This document shows, piece after piece, positions 63,922 through 64,000 of a DNA stretch of 64,000 nt. Below the pieces are notes generated by a model. It did not search any database and had not been told where the DNA came from. It was given only the letters and a program-made list of their open reading frames with translations. Position 1 is the stretch's first letter. Every line of letters starts with the position of its first letter. The DNA is from Quillaja saponaria (taxonomy: Eukaryota > Streptophyta > Magnoliopsida > Fabales > Quillajaceae). The stretch covers positions 19,201,994-19,265,993 of the forward strand of contig CM055614.1 in assembly GCA_029379385.1 (NCBI GenBank), given 5' to 3'. Position numbers and translations under genes: made by a program.

Positions 63922-64000
63922 CTGTTTAGAGATACAAGCTTACTTTCAGAACTATTTAAGGAATGCTACTCAAGCTTCTCAAGATTCTTCCTGTCACTTT

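Overview
The window is nuclear DNA from a flowering plant, almost certainly a eudicot. Genes are intron-rich with GT/AG junctions, the flanks are very AT-rich, and degenerate LTR-retrotransposons, tRNA-like SINE traces and foldback elements fill the spaces. The recognisable genes are a HUA2-type PWWP protein, TOC34, a REM-like B3 protein, a CC-NBS-LRR and CYP86B1. I cannot name the species. No organelle insertion, rRNA gene, functional tRNA gene or CRISPR array is visible.

Layout. 0-9 kb is repeat territory: a broken intronless reading frame running into an LTR-like end (1-2192), a 113-bp tandem duplication, an imperfect inverted repeat of about 1.6 kb (4075-5701), and the 3' end of a Ty1/copia element with its LTR (6528-7729). 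9.06-21.8 kb (minus) is a HUA2-like gene with 11 coding exons. 22-36.9 kb is a long AT-rich stretch with LTR-like, SINE-like and MITE-like remnants. 36.9-38.5 kb (minus) is a two-B3-domain gene, and 40.0-41.9 kb (minus) is TOC34. 43-47.5 kb holds a copia-like remnant. 47.5-51.25 kb (minus) is a single-exon CC-NBS-LRR gene. 52.1-55.6 kb is a nested tandem repeat in decayed transposon sequence. 56.55-58.9 kb (minus) is CYP86B1. The right edge holds the last four exons of an unrecognised membrane-protein gene (minus, 61041-63921) whose large intron carries a copia fragment.

All supported genes are on the minus strand, but they are unrelated single-transcript genes with separate roles: RNA processing and flowering control, a B3 transcription factor, chloroplast protein import, pathogen sensing, and suberin monomer synthesis.

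The most telling sequence-level observation is the frameshifts. The HUA2-like gene carries two and the NBS-LRR gene carries seven. Each can be explained as one extra base, and removing one base at each gives exactly 1430 and 1245 codons. That points to insertion errors in the assembly, or very recent damage, rather than old pseudogenes.
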